From assembly GCA_046345315.1 (NCBI GenBank), contig JBKDKA010000233.1:1-64000 (forward strand): 64,000 nt of DNA, in the 5' to 3' direction. The stretch comes from F1-80-MAGs062 sp046345315 (lineage in GTDB: Bacteria > Planctomycetota > Planctomycetia > Planctomycetales > Planctomycetaceae). The notes under the pieces are model-generated. The model had not been told where the DNA came from. It saw only the letters and a list, made by a program, of their open reading frames with translations, and did no database searches. The number at the start of each line of letters is the position of its first letter. Within the stretch, counting starts at the first letter, position 1. A program made the translations under genes and the position numbers. Positions 1 to 9,262 of the stretch are shown piece by piece.

Positions 1-1
1 A

Positions 2-145
2 TGGCTCGCTACGGTACCTGAAGATCAGGCAGTGAAAGGGCTTGGTCTGTTCGGAAATCAAAACACCGTTTGCCAGCCAACGGCCCCGAAATGGCGCCAC
101 ACGGTAGAGTTGCTGAAGGCGAAGTTTTCCGGATGGGATAAGTAG
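2..145 (+). CDS. C-terminal end of an unidentified protein (partial, runs off left edge)
   Basis: A reading frame is open from the first bases of the window to a TAG at 143-145, giving 47 codons. The end reads like a natural basic C-terminus, with a Lys/Trp/Arg-rich stretch (KWRHTVELLKAKF). The other forward frames are closed early here. I do not recognise the family. It lies just before the recombinase remnant, so it could be cargo of the same mobile island, but that is inference. It may also be a chance open frame. Confidence 0.3.
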   Translation, partial: WLATVPEDQAVKGLGLFGNQNTVCQPTAPKWRHTVELLKAKFSGWDK

Positions 146-288
146 TTTTGGAGCTCAATGGGGAGAATCGGCTGTTCCACGAAAAAGCCGTTCCGTCGCT
201 GCCAGCCCCGCTCCTGCGTCTCTCACAAAGGCAGGGCGCTGCACTTCTTGCCCGCCAGACGCCATGGTCTCTCGCCGCCGTTTACAGC

Positions 289-684
289 CTGAAGCCATGG
301 CCAAAACCGTTTCAAAATCTGCGGTCCACCCGCGAAACGGAACTTGCGGAGGTGTTTCCACTGCAGGTAGTCACTTCGTGGATCGGGAACAGTCAGTTGA
401 TTGCATCGAAGCACTATCTGCAGTTGACGGACGAGCATTTCGAAAAGGCTGCGGCGAAAGTCACACAACCCGGTACAAAAAATGACTCAGTGGCCCCACC
501 AGTGGCCCCGCAGCCGTGCAAAATGGCAGAAACTGGGAAACCGGTCAAAGCAAAAGACCCGCATAAAACCAATGTTTTATGCGGGTCTTCGTATGAGTTC
601 GTCTCTGTCGAGACTGCAGGAATGGGCAGAGGGGGAATCGAACCCCCGACACCAGGATTTTCAGTCCTGTGCTCTACCAACTGA
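289..684 (+). pseudogene. Tyrosine recombinase (integrase) C-terminal remnant
   Basis: The reading frame encodes the last part of a phage-type tyrosine recombinase catalytic domain. An NLRSTRETEL segment carries the box II arginine, and WIGNS is followed by SKHYLQLTDEHF with the nucleophilic tyrosine at about nucleotide 415. Intact planctomycete relatives are several hundred residues long. Here the DNA upstream of about 289 no longer resembles a recombinase in any frame, so at least the core-binding domain and first half of the catalytic domain are lost. The frame then runs through the tRNA terminator and antisense through the tRNA-Phe gene to a TGA at 682-684; that last part is probably not meaningful protein. 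The remnant points at the tRNA 3' end, which is the usual arrangement at an island integrated in a tRNA gene. Confidence 0.6.
554..589 (-). terminator. Strong hairpin downstream of tRNA-Phe
   Basis: A perfect 16-bp inverted repeat (arms 554-569 and 574-589) encloses a 4-base loop. Read on the minus strand it follows the tRNA-Phe gene by about 33 bases, and the descending arm runs into TTTTG, as expected for an intrinsic terminator. On the plus strand no T-run follows, so it best serves the tRNA. Confidence 0.75.
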
Positions 685-695
685 GCTATCTGCCC
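623..695 (-). tRNA. tRNA-Phe (GAA)
   Basis: The minus strand folds into a standard cloverleaf: a 7-bp acceptor stem opening GGGCAGA and closing TCTGCCC, a D arm GCTC-AGTTGGTAG-AGC, an anticodon loop CTGAAAA giving anticodon GAA, and a T arm GGGGG-TTCGATT-CCCCC. The discriminator base is A and CCA is not encoded. A strong terminator hairpin follows. The 3' end faces a recombinase remnant, consistent with use as an attachment site. Confidence 0.96.
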
Positions 696-994
696 GAAAA
701 CACAGGGTTGCATTCAAAACCCCGTGATTTCTTGAAACCGGGCGGGATGTTACAGGCAGGAGGCTCTCAATACAAGACTGCAGCCACGAGGTTCCTGAGC
801 TGCCGAGAAATCTTGCAGGAACAATCGGCCTGGTCAGATTATCTCGCCCATTCGCAATTACCGCAGCGAATCAATCCGAGCTTACGCCAGAGTTCGTTTT
901 TCACCCGAATCGATGGGAATATCTCTGAGAATCCCCGTGATTCAGGAAGTTTCAGGACCTCTGCTAACGCGTTTCGAACGTCAGTTCCGATTTT
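696..994. other. Intergenic, no gene recognised
   Basis: About 300 bases between the tRNA 5' end and the stop of the metallopeptidase gene. The tRNA promoter should lie at its left edge on the minus strand, but I could not pick out convincing -35/-10 boxes. A short stretch near 711-745 resembles the outer arms of the dispersed palindromic repeat found elsewhere, but too weakly to call a copy. Confidence 0.4.
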
Positions 995-1696
995 TCACTC
1001 GTCTCGCTGACTTCCCCCGAGAGCACCAACTTTCAGAAGGTAATACATCAGCGTCAGCAGACTCGTGACAACGGCCGCCACGTAGGTCAAAGCCGCTGCG
1101 TTCAGGACTTTGTCCATACCGTAACGTTCTTCCGGATAGATGATGCCAGCCTCCACAGCAAGCCGTTTCGCTCGTGCGGTTGCGTCGAACTCGACCGGAA
1201 GAGTCACAATCTGGAATAGAACGACCAGCCCGAACAGCACCACACCGGCCATGGCGAGCACTTTGAAGTTCAACATCAGCCCCGCCATCAGCACGATGTA
1301 GCTGAGGTTTGAGCCCAGTCCGGCAAGCGGAACCAGAGCACTTCGTGCCCACAGCGGAGCGTAGTTTCGAGCGTGCTGAATCGCATGCCCCGCTTCGTGA
1401 CACGCCACACCGATCGCTGCAACTGAACGACTTCCGTAAACTTCTTCCGAAAGCGCGAGCGTCTTGTCCATCGGATTGTAATGGTCGCTCAAAAAGCCGT
1501 TCGTCGGCACGACTTTCACATCGTGAATACCGGCACCATCCAGCAGGATCTGAGCGGCCTGAGCGCCGGTGTAACCGCGCTGAGTCCCCACCTGCGAATA
1601 TTTTTTGAAGGCAGACTTGACCATCAGGCTCGCAAGGCCCGAAATCACAAGCCCCGGAAGCATCACCATCCACAAATATGTCATGTCGAAAAACAT
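995..1696 (-). CDS. Zinc metallopeptidase, YugP family (membrane)
   Basis: About 233 residues from the internal ATG at 1696. The upstream in-frame extension overlaps a dispersed repeat and lacks family character, so this start was preferred. The protein has an N-terminal membrane helix, then the family segment with the zinc-binding HEAGH motif in ACHEAGHAIQHA. A pair of hydrophobic helices follows (about residues 120-165) and another lies near the C-terminus. This matches the neutral zinc metallopeptidases typified by Bacillus YugP (Pfam Zn_peptidase_2), which are inner-membrane enzymes of unknown substrate. The gene stands alone; the dispersed palindromic repeat lies 53 bases upstream of its start. 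Family assignment is firm, function is not established. Confidence 0.88.
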   Translation of the reverse strand: MFFDMTYLWMVMLPGLVISGLASLMVKSAFKKYSQVGTQRGYTGAQAAQILLDGAGIHDVKVVPTNGFLSDHYNPMDKTLALSEEVYGSRSVAAIGVACHEAGHAIQHARNYAPLWARSALVPLAGLGSNLSYIVLMAGLMLNFKVLAMAGVVLFGLVVLFQIVTLPVEFDATARAKRLAVEAGIIYPEERYGMDKVLNAAALTYVAAVVTSLLTLMYYLLKVGALGGSQRDE

Positions 1697-2158
1697 CGCT
1701 GATCCCCTGTTCTGAACTTCCTCCAGCAATCTGTTGAAACCACCGACGCATTTCAAAATGCAGGACAGTCACCCTTGCAGTTGCTGGATCTTCAGGAAAA
1801 CACTGCATCCGTCGGGAGCCAGTCCCGGTTTTGAAACCACCTTTAAGCCATGCACTGCCGGAGTGACACCCGAAAATTCTACACCAATATGACAGCAAGG
1901 CCTGTACCATCCTTACAAAATCCAGCCCATTCCTGAGGTTTGATGCCAGAGACGAAGCGTCGTCGCTGTTTCAAATATTCTCAGGACGTTTCGGAGAGAG
2001 CTGCTGGCTTTGCTATGACCCCATAAATTGCAGTAAACTCCGCTCTCAATCGTATGCCATCTGAAGGGTGACTCGTTGCTTTCGGCGATCAGAATAGATT
2101 CAGCGGTCTAAAGAGACATCGAAATCTGAATACCAGCCATCGAAAATCGGAATCGATC
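1697..2158. other. Intergenic region holding one dispersed repeat
   Basis: This 462-base stretch separates divergent genes and so should carry promoters for both the metallopeptidase (minus) and the aldolase (plus). Apart from the palindromic repeat at 1749-1840 I see no open frame with coding character and no convincing promoter boxes. Confidence 0.4.
1749..1840 (+). repeat. Dispersed palindromic repeat, copy 1
   Basis: One of four related elements of about 90 bases. The outer left arm begins TTTCAAAA, and the right part holds the near-invariant core CGGGAGCCAGTCCCG (itself a small hairpin) followed by GTTTTGAAACCACC, which pairs with the left arm. It sits 5' of the metallopeptidase gene, which reads on the opposite strand. 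Confidence 0.75.
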
Positions 2159-2941
2159 ATGCCCGTCCCGCAGCTCGGAAGAATACTGAAAGAAAAGATG
2201 CGTCGCGGTGATACCGTATTCGGCACGTTTTTTCAGCACACGACCAATCCGGCGATTGTGGACGTGCTTCCGGAGGGGGCTCTGGATTTTGTGATCGTCA
2301 CCGCTGAGCACAACGCGCTGGATCTGGCCGATTTTCTGCCGGTACGTTATGCACTGGCTGCGAAAGGGATCGCCTGTCTCGCGAGAACACACAGCCGCGA
2401 TGTCGACGATGTCTCGAAAGTCTGTGATTCCTTCGACGGCGTTGTCGTGCCCTACGTTGAAGACGTTCAGCACTGTCGGCAGCTTGCCGCCGCTGCCGTT
2501 TATCGACCACTCAAAGGTAAAGCTCTCGACCTGGTGCTCAGCGAAGGCAAATGGCCAAGCGAGAAGACTCGGGATTATGTGACGAATGATCGATGTGTAA
2601 ACACAGTCTTCGTCCCGATGATTGAATCCGTGGCCGCAGTCGAGAATCTTGATCAGATCTGCGGTATTCCCGGCGTGAACGCAGTATTTGTCGGTCCGAA
2701 CGATCTGACGACGAGTATGGGGATTCCGAACGAATACGACCATCCGGATCTGATCGCCATGCTGCAGAGAATTATCGACATGTCGAGTCGATCTCATGTG
2801 GCGGCCGGCTGCTGGTTCGGAAAACCGGATCAGGCCGTGCGAACGATGAAACAGGGTGCTCGTTTCGTCGTTTACTCCAATGACGGAGCGATGCTGGGAG
2901 AATCCATGAAACAGGGGTTCTCTCATCTGCGAAAACAGTAG
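2159..2941 (+). CDS. HpcH/HpaI-family aldolase
   Basis: A 260-residue TIM-barrel protein of the HpcH/HpaI aldolase / citrate lyase beta superfamily, whose members make or split C-C bonds between pyruvate-like enolates and aldehydes with a divalent metal. Visible hallmarks are the N-terminal GTFFQHTTNPAIVDVL segment, the metal-ligand glutamate in FVPMIESVAAVENLD (near residue 155) and the aspartate in FVGPNDLTTSMG (near residue 182). Length matches the family (about 250-260). The actual substrate cannot be read from sequence: 2-keto-3-deoxy-sugar aldolases and hydroxy-ketoheptanedioate aldolases share these motifs. No catabolic partners are adjacent. A dispersed repeat begins five bases after the stop. 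Confidence 0.9.
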   Translation: MPVPQLGRILKEKMRRGDTVFGTFFQHTTNPAIVDVLPEGALDFVIVTAEHNALDLADFLPVRYALAAKGIACLARTHSRDVDDVSKVCDSFDGVVVPYVEDVQHCRQLAAAAVYRPLKGKALDLVLSEGKWPSEKTRDYVTNDRCVNTVFVPMIESVAAVENLDQICGIPGVNAVFVGPNDLTTSMGIPNEYDHPDLIAMLQRIIDMSSRSHVAAGCWFGKPDQAVRTMKQGARFVVYSNDGAMLGESMKQGFSHLRKQ

Positions 2942-2945
2942 AGAG

Positions 2946-3037
2946 CATTTCAAAACCAGGACAGGGCACCCTTGCAGGTGCAAATCTGCAGCAGAATACA
3001 ACGTCTGTCGGGAGCCAGTTCCGGTTTTGAAATCACC
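2946..3037 (+). repeat. Dispersed palindromic repeat, copy 2
   Basis: Closest of the four to an intact palindrome: left arm TTTCAAAACC and right arm GGTTTTGAAA are exact complements. The core CGGGAGCCAGTTCCG differs from the other copies by one base. It lies directly after the aldolase stop codon. Confidence 0.78.
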
Positions 3038-3210
3038 TGTCATCTGCGACTGCGTTGCGAGAGTCACTGAGTTTGACGATACTCGGCTGCGTATCACGCG
3101 AGTGTGACACGACCGTCCCGATGCGTTCACATCTGGAAGTCGTGCTCGGCTAAGGTCGGCCGCGGGGTGCTCATTCGCCCGAAAGTTATCCTTTGAAGCT
3201 CGGATTCTTC

Positions 3211-4422
3211 ATGTTTCCCCGTTTTCGGATCGTGACGCTGATTACTGTGCTGATCTTCGCGGGAAGCGCCCTCGGCGCAGCACAATCACCGGATTCAGGA
3301 ACGAGAAACAATTCAGACAACAGTGTGCAGATCGTTCCGGTCTCACCTGACGGTTCATTGACAGGCCCGGTGACGACCGGAGTCGATTCCGGATCAACTG
3401 TCAGCAAGTTTGGATGGAATGCCAGGCTTCTCACCGCATACTGTGTGCTCATCGTGATGGCGTCCGTCATCGGCGGATGGTTGCCGTCACTGGTCGACCT
3501 GACGCATACCCGCATGCAGACCACGATGAGCTTCGTGGGGGGGCTGATGCTGGGAATTGCGATGTTCCACCTGCTGCCTCATGCGGCCCATCATCTGTCG
3601 TCAGCAGATCAGGCGGCACGCTGGATGATGGTTGGCATCGTTTCTACATTCGTCCTGATTCGTATGTTTCATTTTCATCATCACGGCCCTCTGGAGGTGT
3701 CACCATCGGAGGCGGTTGAACATTTCCATCTTCCGCATGCTCAAACATGTGATCACGGCCACGATCATGACCACGATCATGAAAAATCATCCGTTCCGTC
3801 GCGGTCAGACCGCAGCGGGAACGCCGCCGCCGAGTCGGCTCCTGCGGTTCCGCATGATCAAGGTCGTCGGCAGGAAGTCCGAGATTCTGGAGCGAACCGG
3901 GGAGCACAGCCGGGGCCTTCATGTCAGCATGCGCATCAGCTCAGCTGGGTCGGAATTGCTGCCGGACTTTCGCTGCATACACTGATTGACGGAATCGCTC
4001 TGGCCGCCAGTGTTCAGGCTGATTCAACTCACCGCGTCTGGATGTCACTTTATGGGCTCGGAACATTTCTCGCCGTGATGCTGCATAAGCCGCTCGATGC
4101 GGTATCGATCACGTCGCTGATGGCAGCAAGCGGCTGGCCGCAGCGAAGTCGAAACATGGTGAATGCCGGTTTTGCCATGATGTGTCCGGCGGGAGCGATC
4201 ATTTTCCTTCTTGGAACGACTCAGCTCCGCGGAATCGAAGCGGAACTCGTCGGAAACGCTCTGGCATTTTCAGCGGGAGTCTTCGTCTGCATCTCCCTCA
4301 GTGATCTCCTGCCTGAGATGGAGTTCCACGCTCACAATCGCGGCCGACTCAGTGTCGCACTTGCTCTTGGGATTCTTCTGGCCTTCGGAATCACGTTTCT
4401 CGAACCTGCACACCTGCACTGA
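3211..4422 (+). CDS. ZIP-family divalent metal transporter
   Basis: An integral membrane protein of about 403 residues. From the ATG at 3211 it opens with a clean signal-peptide-like segment (MFPRFRIVTLITVLIFAGSA). A TTG six codons upstream is the alternative start. Transmembrane segments follow, including MLGIAMFHLLPHAAHH, which carries ZIP metal-site histidines. Next comes a cytoplasmic loop rich in histidine (FHFHHHG and DHGHDHDHDHE, about residues 150-190), and then the family signatures SLHTLIDGIALAAS and MLHKPLDAVS. ZIP proteins import Zn or related divalent ions, and the His-rich loop between helices 3 and 4 is typical. The extra N-terminal leader and periplasmic stretch before the first core helix are somewhat unusual. 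Direction and metal are inferred from the family. Confidence 0.9.
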   Translation: MFPRFRIVTLITVLIFAGSALGAAQSPDSGTRNNSDNSVQIVPVSPDGSLTGPVTTGVDSGSTVSKFGWNARLLTAYCVLIVMASVIGGWLPSLVDLTHTRMQTTMSFVGGLMLGIAMFHLLPHAAHHLSSADQAARWMMVGIVSTFVLIRMFHFHHHGPLEVSPSEAVEHFHLPHAQTCDHGHDHDHDHEKSSVPSRSDRSGNAAAESAPAVPHDQGRRQEVRDSGANRGAQPGPSCQHAHQLSWVGIAAGLSLHTLIDGIALAASVQADSTHRVWMSLYGLGTFLAVMLHKPLDAVSITSLMAASGWPQRSRNMVNAGFAMMCPAGAIIFLLGTTQLRGIEAELVGNALAFSAGVFVCISLSDLLPEMEFHAHNRGRLSVALALGILLAFGITFLEPAHLH

Positions 4423-4705
4423 ACAATATCGCCGTGCTTTCAGCCGACCTGATCCGGCCGCCCTCTGTCAAACCGTACGGTGCAGAATCTCACTGTGGTT
4501 TCGCAAATCAGGTGCTGTCGCTGAGGTGTGAAGATTCCAATTTCAGGACCGGAAGCCGGGGCATTGTCGTCGGATTCCTCGAAAATTGCCGGACAGTCTG
4601 AAACAATGCCCGTTTCTGTTGTCAGCAGAAAGCTGATCTGAGTGGCGATTTTCCGCCGCTGCAGAGTCAATTCCCGGGCTGATGCGACTTGCTGGAGAAT
4701 TCTCG

Positions 4706-7700
4706 ATGAACTCCATTGTACCTCACATTCCCGAACAACTCTCGAAGATTGCCGCTGGCCAGACTGCCTGTCGGCAGCATCAGAAGGCGCTCATCGAAAC
4801 AGTTCGATCGCTGAACAGCACTGTCGTTCAGCATCAGGAACTTCGAGCGTCTCTGCAGCAGGAATACGACACTTCGTTGAGAGTTCATGACGAACGGACA
4901 GCCGCCGAATTTCGGCGTCGGACGGAGCAGAGCGATTCCGTTGCTGCAGCGAAACTGGCTGAGATTGACGCGGACCGGCTTCGAACTGTGGGGGAAGCGA
5001 ATGGTGTCTGCCACGATGAACAGAAGCAGGTTCAGCAGGCATTTGAACACGAAAACTGGGTACTGCAGTCTGTCTGTGACGACGAAGGCGAAGACACTCC
5101 GATCACACGCAGCAGAAGCTTTGCGGAGACCTTCGAGAATCAGTCGCAGGTAATGGACGAGCTCCTGGTGACTCTCAGAGAGCGCATCAAGAACACTGAT
5201 CAGTATCTCACTCGCTGCCATGCCGGCATGGAAAGTGAACTGCCGGCATCTTCGCTGACGAATGGGACTCGTGAAGAAAATCGTGAGGCAGCTCAGAAGC
5301 ATTCCAATGAAGCATTTCTGGCGGCGGATCAGATTGACGGACTGATGATTCCCGGATGGGTCAGCGGATTTCGGCTGCTCATTATCTTCTTCTTCATCAC
5401 GATTGTGCTCCTTGTTCCTGTGGCTTCACTGCGGTCTGACGTGCGAGCCTTCTTCAGTCCGGAACTTGGAAATCCCGACTGGGGCTGGTTGGGTGTGAGT
5501 GCTCTGATCAGCGGTGGAGTGGCACTCCTCACGTCCACTGTTCTGATGGTGATCGCTCAGCAGCAGCTTCGTTCTCGTTTTCAGATGATGCTCCAGCATG
5601 CTTCCGACGCGGAGGCGGCCTGTGGCTGGTGGAAGACTCAGTCTGCTCGCGAATCAGAGCGAATGAACCACTCTGCGGCGGCCTGGCAGACTCAGCTGAT
5701 TGAGCAGCGAGATCGTCGAGGGGCTGCTCTGGCCGCTTCCTTTCAGAACAAACAGAACGTCATTCTGCAGACGCTGCGTGACACGACAGCGGACATTGAA
5801 CAGAAGGCATCACTTCAAAGTGAGGATGTGCGGCGTGCTCAGGCTGCAGAACGTTCCGCTGCGGAGGCATGGCGAGCCGAAGAAACCGCGAAGTTCCGAG
5901 AACAGCGTCGAATCGAATTTGAAGCCGCAGTGAGTCATGCCGATGCGGAATGTGCTCAGACAATTGCGGCGCTCGCTGAGACTCAGAAGCAGGTGATCGA
6001 TCGCTGGAATGGTGTCCTGCGCGAGACGGCCGCGTTTTCGCAGTTGTGCACTGACACGGTGTCTGGCGTCGTGCAATGGCCGAACCTGAAAGACAATCGA
6101 ATTCCGATCCCCGAGACTCTGCCCTCGGTGCTGGCGGCGGGAAACCTGCATTTCACGCTGGCCGGACTGCCTCCTCAGAACGCTCCCGAAGAGAATACGG
6201 TCGTATCGCTGGAGATGCCGGCGATCCTTCGTTTTCCGACCGACACTGGAATCGTTGTCCGTCACGACACCGTCGGTCGTGAATCGGCGCTGGAATTCGT
6301 TCGGGCGATCATCCTGAAACTGCTGACAACGATTCCTCCGGGGCGAATTCAGCTGACACTCATCGATCCGGTTGGTCTCGGCGAAAGCTTTTCGGCTCTG
6401 ATGCACATTGCAGACTTCGATGAGCTTCTGATCGGCAGTCGGATCTGGACCGAATCCGGCCAGATCCGAGAAAGACTTCGGAAGATCACTGACCACATGG
6501 AGAACGTCTTCCAGACCTATCTTCGCAGCGAGTTCAGCACCATTGAACAGTACAATGCGGCAGCGGGTGAGGTTGCGGAGCCTTACCATTTTGTGATCAT
6601 CGCCGGTTTTCCGACATCGTTCACCGAAGAATCAGCAAGACACTTGACCAGCATTCTGGCGAGTGGACCTCGGTGTGGTGTGAGACCGATCATTACCTGG
6701 GATACAGATACCGTCGTTCCTGGCTGGTTTGATGTGACGAACCTGACAAAGGAATGCATTGAGTTTCAGGTGATCAACAGAAAAGTGCATCTGAAAGGTC
6801 AGGACGCCGTCGTGTCAGACGCCGCGACGATCAGATACGATTCGCTTCAGCCGCCAGCATCTTCGGAATACGTTCGATATGTTCGAGCGATCGGTGAAGC
6901 GTCGAGAGGCGCGCGTCGTGTCGAAGTGTCATTTGCCAGAATTGCTCCTCGCGAAGAAAACATCTGGACTTATTCCACGGCCGAAGGGATCGATCTGCCG
7001 ATTGGTCGAGCCGGTGCAGCTCGACTGCAGACGATGAAGCTTGGCCGAGGTACCAGCCAGCACGTGCTGATCGCAGGGAAAACCGGGTCCGGTAAATCAA
7101 CGCTGCTGCATATTCTGATCACGAACATGGCTCTTCATTACAGTCCGAATGAGATCCAGTTCTATCTGATTGACTTCAAGAAGGGTGTGGAGTTTCGAAC
7201 CTACGCAGCGAATCAGCTTCCTCATGCGCGTGTTGTCGCGATCGAGAGCGATCGTGAGTTCGGTTTGAGCGTTCTCGAGAGGCTCGACGAGATTCTGCAG
7301 GAACGCGGCGAACTGTTTCGCAGCTACGGAGTTCAGGACTTACCTGCTTTCCGAAAGTCACGACCGACGGAAACGATGCCAAGGCTGCTTCTGCTGATCG
7401 ATGAGTTTCAGGAATTTTTCGTTGCGGAAGACCGCGTTTCTTCTCGGGCGTCATTGCTTCTGGATCGACTCATTCGTCAGGGACGTGCCTTCGGAATTCA
7501 CGTGGTCCTGGGCTCACAGACACTGGGTGGTGCTTATTCACTCGCACGCAGCACACTCGGACAGGTAGCAGTGCGAATCGCGCTGCAGTGCAGCGACTCT
7601 GATGCTCATCTGATTCTGAGCGAGGAGAACTCCGCTGCTCGCCTTCTGACCCGCCCCGGTGAAGCCATTTACAACGATGCCAACGGGCTCACGGAAGGAA

Positions 7701-9121
7701 ACCATCCGTTCCAGATCGCGTGGATGGATGAAGAACGTCGAGAAGAAGCCATCGCGGATCTGGTACGGCGGCAGAGGGATTCGGAATCAGGATCTTTGGC
7801 AGGAGCTCGCGGCAAGTCGCGGGAAGGCTTCCGACCGGGCGAGCGAGGAATGATCGTATTCGAAGGGAACGTGGCTCCAACTGTCGAACGATGTGCGCCG
7901 CTGAACGCATGGCTGCGTGACAGCAGTTCTTCAACGCGCCGCGCTGCGGAGTCACTCCCGATCTGGCTGGGTGAACCCGTTGCCATTTCGGCTCCGACCT
8001 GTGTCGAGCTTCGTCGTGCTGGCGGTCAGAACCTTCTGATCGTCGGGCAGGATGCGGATATGGCTGACGGACTTCTGGTAATGGCGGCGCTGAGTTGCTG
8101 TCATCAGCCCGCTGCAGGAAGTGCAGCGCCGATGGCTGCCGTCCCATCAGATGCCTCCTCGGAGTTCGTCGATTCCGCTTCATCATCCTCAACTGTTGGA
8201 GCAATTTCGGCAGGAGTTCCGCATGTCTGCCTGCTTCATGAAGGAAGAGATCGTGAATCACTGAATCGATTCACTGCGACGCTGCAGGAAACAGCCCGAA
8301 ACAGAATGTCTGTCCATTCGGTCGCCGATGCGGATGCTGTGATGGCATCGCTTCATCAGCAGCTGATCCACCGCGAGAATATTGCTGCTCAGGGAGATCT
8401 TCCGGAACTGCTGCTGCTGATTCGAAACATCGGGCTCTTTCGAACACTGCGGCGGGAGGAAGATGAGTTCGGACTCGGAAGCTTCGGGGCGCCGAAGACG
8501 ATCACTCCGGCCGCTCAGCTCGCGGATCTGATCAAACGCGGCCCCGTGGTGGGGATCCACGTTCTGATCTGGTCAGATACGTACAACAACGCCGTTCGCT
8601 GGTTATCAACGTCACTGCTTCGTGAGTTCGAGAACCGAGTTGCGTTTCGCATGAACCAGGCAGATTCGGCGAGCCTGGTGGACAGCCCGGTCGCGGGCAG
8701 TCTCGGGCCTGGGCGAGCGATCCTGTATCGTGATCAGACGGGAGCGGCAGAGAAGTTTCGTCCGTTTGCGTGGCCGACGTCCGACTGGCTTCGTGAGATC
8801 TTTCCGGATTCAGACAGCAATCAGATCGCTCAGCATCCCGTTCTGACAACACTGATGGATTCGATGTCGATCAAGGTGCCCGCGGGAGAACTCGTTCAGG
8901 CGATTGAGGTTGCCGACGCCGTTCCGATTGCGAATGCATCGGCAGCCGTGAAGACTGCTGAAGTAGCAAGTCCTGCCGAAGTTGCTCAAGTCAACGACGT
9001 GGTGCCGTCTTCAGAGCCGACGCCGAAGCCGGACGATTCAGCAATTCGGCAGCCGAGTGAACAACAGCAGGATGATCTCAGCCTGTATGGTCCGGACATC
9101 AATTCGCTGATGATTGAGTAA
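4706..9121 (+). CDS. FtsK/SpoIIIE-type ATPase resembling type VII secretion EccC
   Basis: A protein of 1471 residues; the second ATG was chosen because GGAGAA precedes it by 6 bases. The first ~215 residues are charged and predicted coiled coil, followed by two membrane helices (about 223-243 and 263-285) and another coiled coil rich in Ala/Glu/Gln to about 450. A full FtsK-type ATPase domain follows, with Walker A GKTGSGKST near residue 790, FYLIDFKKGVEF, Walker B LLLLIDEFQEFF near 897, and HVVLGSQTLGG. A second ATPase-like domain (about 1085-1390) has lost Walker A (LIVGQDADMADG) but keeps the overall layout. Two N-terminal helices plus serial FtsK domains recall EccC/YukBA of type VII secretion rather than chromosome-translocating FtsK. 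No WXG100 or other secretion gene is adjacent. The Ala/Pro/Ser-rich tail is probably disordered. Confidence 0.82.
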   Translation: MNSIVPHIPEQLSKIAAGQTACRQHQKALIETVRSLNSTVVQHQELRASLQQEYDTSLRVHDERTAAEFRRRTEQSDSVAAAKLAEIDADRLRTVGEANGVCHDEQKQVQQAFEHENWVLQSVCDDEGEDTPITRSRSFAETFENQSQVMDELLVTLRERIKNTDQYLTRCHAGMESELPASSLTNGTREENREAAQKHSNEAFLAADQIDGLMIPGWVSGFRLLIIFFFITIVLLVPVASLRSDVRAFFSPELGNPDWGWLGVSALISGGVALLTSTVLMVIAQQQLRSRFQMMLQHASDAEAACGWWKTQSARESERMNHSAAAWQTQLIEQRDRRGAALAASFQNKQNVILQTLRDTTADIEQKASLQSEDVRRAQAAERSAAEAWRAEETAKFREQRRIEFEAAVSHADAECAQTIAALAETQKQVIDRWNGVLRETAAFSQLCTDTVSGVVQWPNLKDNRIPIPETLPSVLAAGNLHFTLAGLPPQNAPEENTVVSLEMPAILRFPTDTGIVVRHDTVGRESALEFVRAIILKLLTTIPPGRIQLTLIDPVGLGESFSALMHIADFDELLIGSRIWTESGQIRERLRKITDHMENVFQTYLRSEFSTIEQYNAAAGEVAEPYHFVIIAGFPTSFTEESARHLTSILASGPRCGVRPIITWDTDTVVPGWFDVTNLTKECIEFQVINRKVHLKGQDAVVSDAATIRYDSLQPPASSEYVRYVRAIGEASRGARRVEVSFARIAPREENIWTYSTAEGIDLPIGRAGAARLQTMKLGRGTSQHVLIAGKTGSGKSTLLHILITNMALHYSPNEIQFYLIDFKKGVEFRTYAANQLPHARVVAIESDREFGLSVLERLDEILQERGELFRSYGVQDLPAFRKSRPTETMPRLLLLIDEFQEFFVAEDRVSSRASLLLDRLIRQGRAFGIHVVLGSQTLGGAYSLARSTLGQVAVRIALQCSDSDAHLILSEENSAARLLTRPGEAIYNDANGLTEGNHPFQIAWMDEERREEAIADLVRRQRDSESGSLAGARGKSREGFRPGERGMIVFEGNVAPTVERCAPLNAWLRDSSSSTRRAAESLPIWLGEPVAISAPTCVELRRAGGQNLLIVGQDADMADGLLVMAALSCCHQPAAGSAAPMAAVPSDASSEFVDSASSSSTVGAISAGVPHVCLLHEGRDRESLNRFTATLQETARNRMSVHSVADADAVMASLHQQLIHRENIAAQGDLPELLLLIRNIGLFRTLRREEDEFGLGSFGAPKTITPAAQLADLIKRGPVVGIHVLIWSDTYNNAVRWLSTSLLREFENRVAFRMNQADSASLVDSPVAGSLGPGRAILYRDQTGAAEKFRPFAWPTSDWLREIFPDSDSNQIAQHPVLTTLMDSMSIKVPAGELVQAIEVADAVPIANASAAVKTAEVASPAEVAQVNDVVPSSEPTPKPDDSAIRQPSEQQQDDLSLYGPDINSLMIE

Positions 9122-9262
9122 CTCGGCAATGCTTTAAGAGACAGCGGGCCCGCCAGCCAACTCATTCTGTGATCTCACTTCGTACGTCTGCACTGTCGTC
9201 TGACCCACTACTGGATCATACAGATATCGCAGCACAGAGATATCCCAGCACACGGATTGAAT

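Noticed and set aside
148..288. Upstream part of the frame containing the recombinase remnant
   Set aside because: It is open and begins with a start codon, but the translation has no recombinase character and the true domain begins only near 289.
711..745. Possible fifth copy of the ~90-bp repeat
   Set aside because: Only fragments of the outer arms are recognisable and the diagnostic core is absent.
9191..9240. AGATATCGCAGCACA / AGATATCCCAGCACA direct repeat downstream of arsA
   Set aside because: A single short tandem repeat at a gene 3' end with no further copies; too little to call an element.
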